Positions 33,381 to 34,934 of a DNA stretch of 34,934 nt are shown one piece after another. The notes under the pieces are model-generated. The model was not told the DNA's origin, searched no databases, and worked only from the letters and a program-made list of their open reading frames with translations. Each line of letters begins with the position of its first letter. Position 1 is the first letter of the stretch. Position numbers and translations under genes: made by a program. The stretch comes from Rhodocyclaceae bacterium (GTDB taxonomy: Bacteria > Pseudomonadota > Gammaproteobacteria > Burkholderiales > Rhodocyclaceae), in assembly GCA_003158255.1 (NCBI GenBank), contig PMIH01000193.1, positions 1 through 34,934 of the forward strand. Direction: 5' to 3'.

Positions 33381-34930
33381 CCAACCTTCATGTATTTGCC
33401 GGGACCGGCGGGATTAGCTACAAACCATGCGGGACGACCCTGCTCGTCGCGGCCGAGTCGCGCGCCCGGAACGGGGGGGGCAGATGCATCAATGGAGACA
33501 ACCTTTGCAGCTCGATGCGGCAGGAAATCGGCTTCCTGCAACTCCAGTACTGATTCCTTAAAGGCCGCTTTGATTGCATTGAAGTCTTCCGTCGTGTGCG
33601 CAGTGGTAAAGAAGCACGGGAAATTATCGAGGATGTGAATACCTCGAGTACGCATCATGGCGAACAGCAGGTCTTGGAATGGATGGTCTTCGAGGAAGAA
33701 TGTCTTCCAGACGGAAGCGAAGGACTTGACCGCAATCGGGGCGCCAACTTCATTGCAGAAGGCATTTAGTTCCTCAATCATGTCGGCTGTCCGCTGCGTC
33801 AGCGCTGCCTGCAACTGCGGTCCCTCTCGCTTCAGATGTTCAAGGACAGCTTTCGCCGCAACCAGAGCCAGCGGATGGCGTACGAAGGTTCCTGCGAAGT
33901 AGGTGACGCCGACGGTGGGAATCGAGTCGTCGCCGAAGTTCCATTGGCCACCGTCAAGGGCATCCATGTATTCGCGTTTTCCAGCGATTACGCCGATCGG
34001 GAAGCCTCCGCCGACTACCTTGCCATAAGAGGCGAGGTCGGCACGGATGCCGAACAAGGCCTGGATACCTCCGGGATGACTGCGGAAACCTGTGACCACC
34101 TCGTCGAATATGAGCAGCGATCCAGATTCTTCGGTCAGCTTGCGCAAGTCGCGCAGGAATTCCACAGGTTGAAAATCGGGGCGACGGCTTTGAACGGTTT
34201 CCACGAGAATGGCGGCGAGTTCGCTGGCGTTGTCCTTGAGCCACTTGAGCGACTCGGGCGTGCCGTAGTCCAGAACGACGACATTCTCGGCTGTGTTCGG
34301 CATGATGCCCGGCGCGGCCGGAACGGCCCTGAGTTTCTTGGTTCCGCGCACGATGACTTCATCGAAGATACCGTGATAGGAACCGGCGAAGATGGCTATT
34401 TTGCTGCGACCGGTCACGGTGCGAGCAATACGAATGCAGCCCATTACAGCCTCTGAACCGGTATTGCACAGTCCTGCGCGATCATTGCCGGTCACTTCGC
34501 AAAACAGCTTTGCGACTTCACCGGCCAGCGGGTGCTGGGGGCCGATGTCGTAGCCATCATCGAGCTGTTTGCGTACGGCATCCAGAATGAAGTCGGGCTG
34601 CCAGCCAAACATGCTCATGCCGAAACCATTGAGCGCATCGACATACTCGTTGCCGTCCAGATCCCACATGTGCGAACCTTTGGAACGCTCGATCACGATT
34701 TGATAAATGATTTCCTTCAATTGCGGCCGGAAGCCGTTGACGACGCGCGGGTCTGCGAGGTGGGGTCGATGTTCGACGGTGTACGCCTTCGACTTCTTGG
34801 TGCGCTCAATGTAGCGCCGCATAAATGCGTCGAGGCGGGCTTGCTGTCTGTCGGTCAGCGAGGTACCGCCTGAATCGGTGTGAATGCGCGCAATTGCGCC
34901 AAACGCTTTCTTGACGTCGTATTTGATCAT
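33377..34930 (-). CDS. PLP-dependent class-III aminotransferase (megasynthase AMT type); possibly 5'-extended
   Basis: A 517-residue aminotransferase of the glutamate-1-semialdehyde type. The PLP-binding site includes NTGSEA (156-161), FAGSYHG (181-187), FDEVVTGFR (275-283, with the conserved Asp) and the Schiff-base Lys304 in SYGKVVGGGFPIG. The N-terminal linker (DVKKAFGAIARI) and the C-terminal LGRDEQGRPAWFV/GPGKYMKV segment are, as I recall, the linkers flanking AMT domains inside PKS-NRPS proteins such as the iturin and mycosubtilin synthetases. It should convert a beta-keto or aldehyde group on a carrier-bound chain to an amine. ATG 34930 is 4 nt from the window edge, so the true gene may start farther upstream, possibly with a PKS/carrier portion. 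The stop overlaps the NRPS start by 4 nt. Confidence 0.85.
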   Translation of the reverse strand: MIKYDVKKAFGAIARIHTDSGGTSLTDRQQARLDAFMRRYIERTKKSKAYTVEHRPHLADPRVVNGFRPQLKEIIYQIVIERSKGSHMWDLDGNEYVDALNGFGMSMFGWQPDFILDAVRKQLDDGYDIGPQHPLAGEVAKLFCEVTGNDRAGLCNTGSEAVMGCIRIARTVTGRSKIAIFAGSYHGIFDEVIVRGTKKLRAVPAAPGIMPNTAENVVVLDYGTPESLKWLKDNASELAAILVETVQSRRPDFQPVEFLRDLRKLTEESGSLLIFDEVVTGFRSHPGGIQALFGIRADLASYGKVVGGGFPIGVIAGKREYMDALDGGQWNFGDDSIPTVGVTYFAGTFVRHPLALVAAKAVLEHLKREGPQLQAALTQRTADMIEELNAFCNEVGAPIAVKSFASVWKTFFLEDHPFQDLLFAMMRTRGIHILDNFPCFFTTAHTTEDFNAIKAAFKESVLELQEADFLPHRAAKVVSIDASAPPVPGARLGRDEQGRPAWFVANPAGPGKYMKVG

Positions 34931-34934
34931 CCCG

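Noticed and set aside
33473-33480. A run of eight G (C8 on the coding strand) near the end of the aminotransferase gene, as a phase-variation or frameshift-fusion site joining it to the NRPS
   Set aside because: A -1 slip would enter the NRPS frame, but that frame has a stop (TAA on the minus strand at 33414-33416) before the NRPS ATG, so no fusion protein is possible. Slippage would only change the last residues.
1-34934. CRISPR arrays, tRNA or rRNA genes
   Set aside because: I saw no regularly spaced direct repeats with unique spacers and no recognisable tRNA or rRNA segments while reading the sequence; the only repeats are the linker repeats and the carrier-domain and beta-helix duplications.

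Overview
This window is an exopolysaccharide (EPS) locus of the exosortase-A / PEP-CTERM type, probably from a Gram-negative betaproteobacterium (Rhodocyclales- or Zoogloea-like is my best guess). The basis is family recognition from the translated proteins. On the left is the conserved string export protein, chain-length determinant, BY-kinase, outer-membrane barrel and ExeA-like ATPase. This is followed by a long opposing operon of sugar-assembly genes. The exosortase itself, the priming sugar transferase and the PrsK/PrsR regulators are not in the window.

Layout. (1) 1-5567, plus strand: the EPS export and polymerisation-control module (outer-membrane export protein, truncated by the window edge; Wzz/GumC-like protein; tyrosine autokinase; beta-barrel; ATPase). 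(2) 5568-5860: the junction where two transcription units converge, carrying a fragment of an IS3-type transposase. (3) 5861-25333, minus strand: two tandem paralogous secreted beta-helix proteins, an O-antigen-ligase/Wzy-like protein, two asparagine-synthase-like amidotransferases, three GT4 and two GT2 glycosyltransferases, two polysaccharide deacetylases, a Wzx-like flippase and a BioF2/FemAB-like acyltransferase. Many neighbours overlap by 4 nt (ATGA) or lie within about 20 nt, as in a polycistron. (4) 25334-25625: an AT-rich non-coding gap with a hairpin. (5) 25626-34930, minus strand: two alpha/beta-hydrolase-fold proteins with unusual nucleophile elbows, an Sfp-type phosphopantetheinyl transferase, a 1737-residue NRPS (C-A-T-C-T-T), and a class-III aminotransferase of the kind usually embedded in PKS/NRPS megasynthases. 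All of these are joined by 4-nt overlaps or short gaps.

How the parts may work together. The GTs build a repeat unit on a lipid carrier. The two AsnB-like proteins and two deacetylases modify it, the flippase exports it, the Wzy/ligase polymerises or transfers it, and the left-hand module controls length and outer-membrane passage. The beta-helix proteins may bind, cleave or epimerise the polymer outside the cell. The right-hand NRPS module is the unusual part. Exosortase-A EPS loci commonly carry an acyl ligase / PLP decarboxylase / carrier protein / two-hydrolase set. Here a carrier-protein assembly line (aminotransferase + glycine-type NRPS + PPTase) sits beside the two hydrolases and one gap away from a BioF2/FemAB-type transferase. 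My hypothesis is that it makes an amino-acyl or lipopeptide-like group that decorates the EPS or is co-secreted with it; this is inference.
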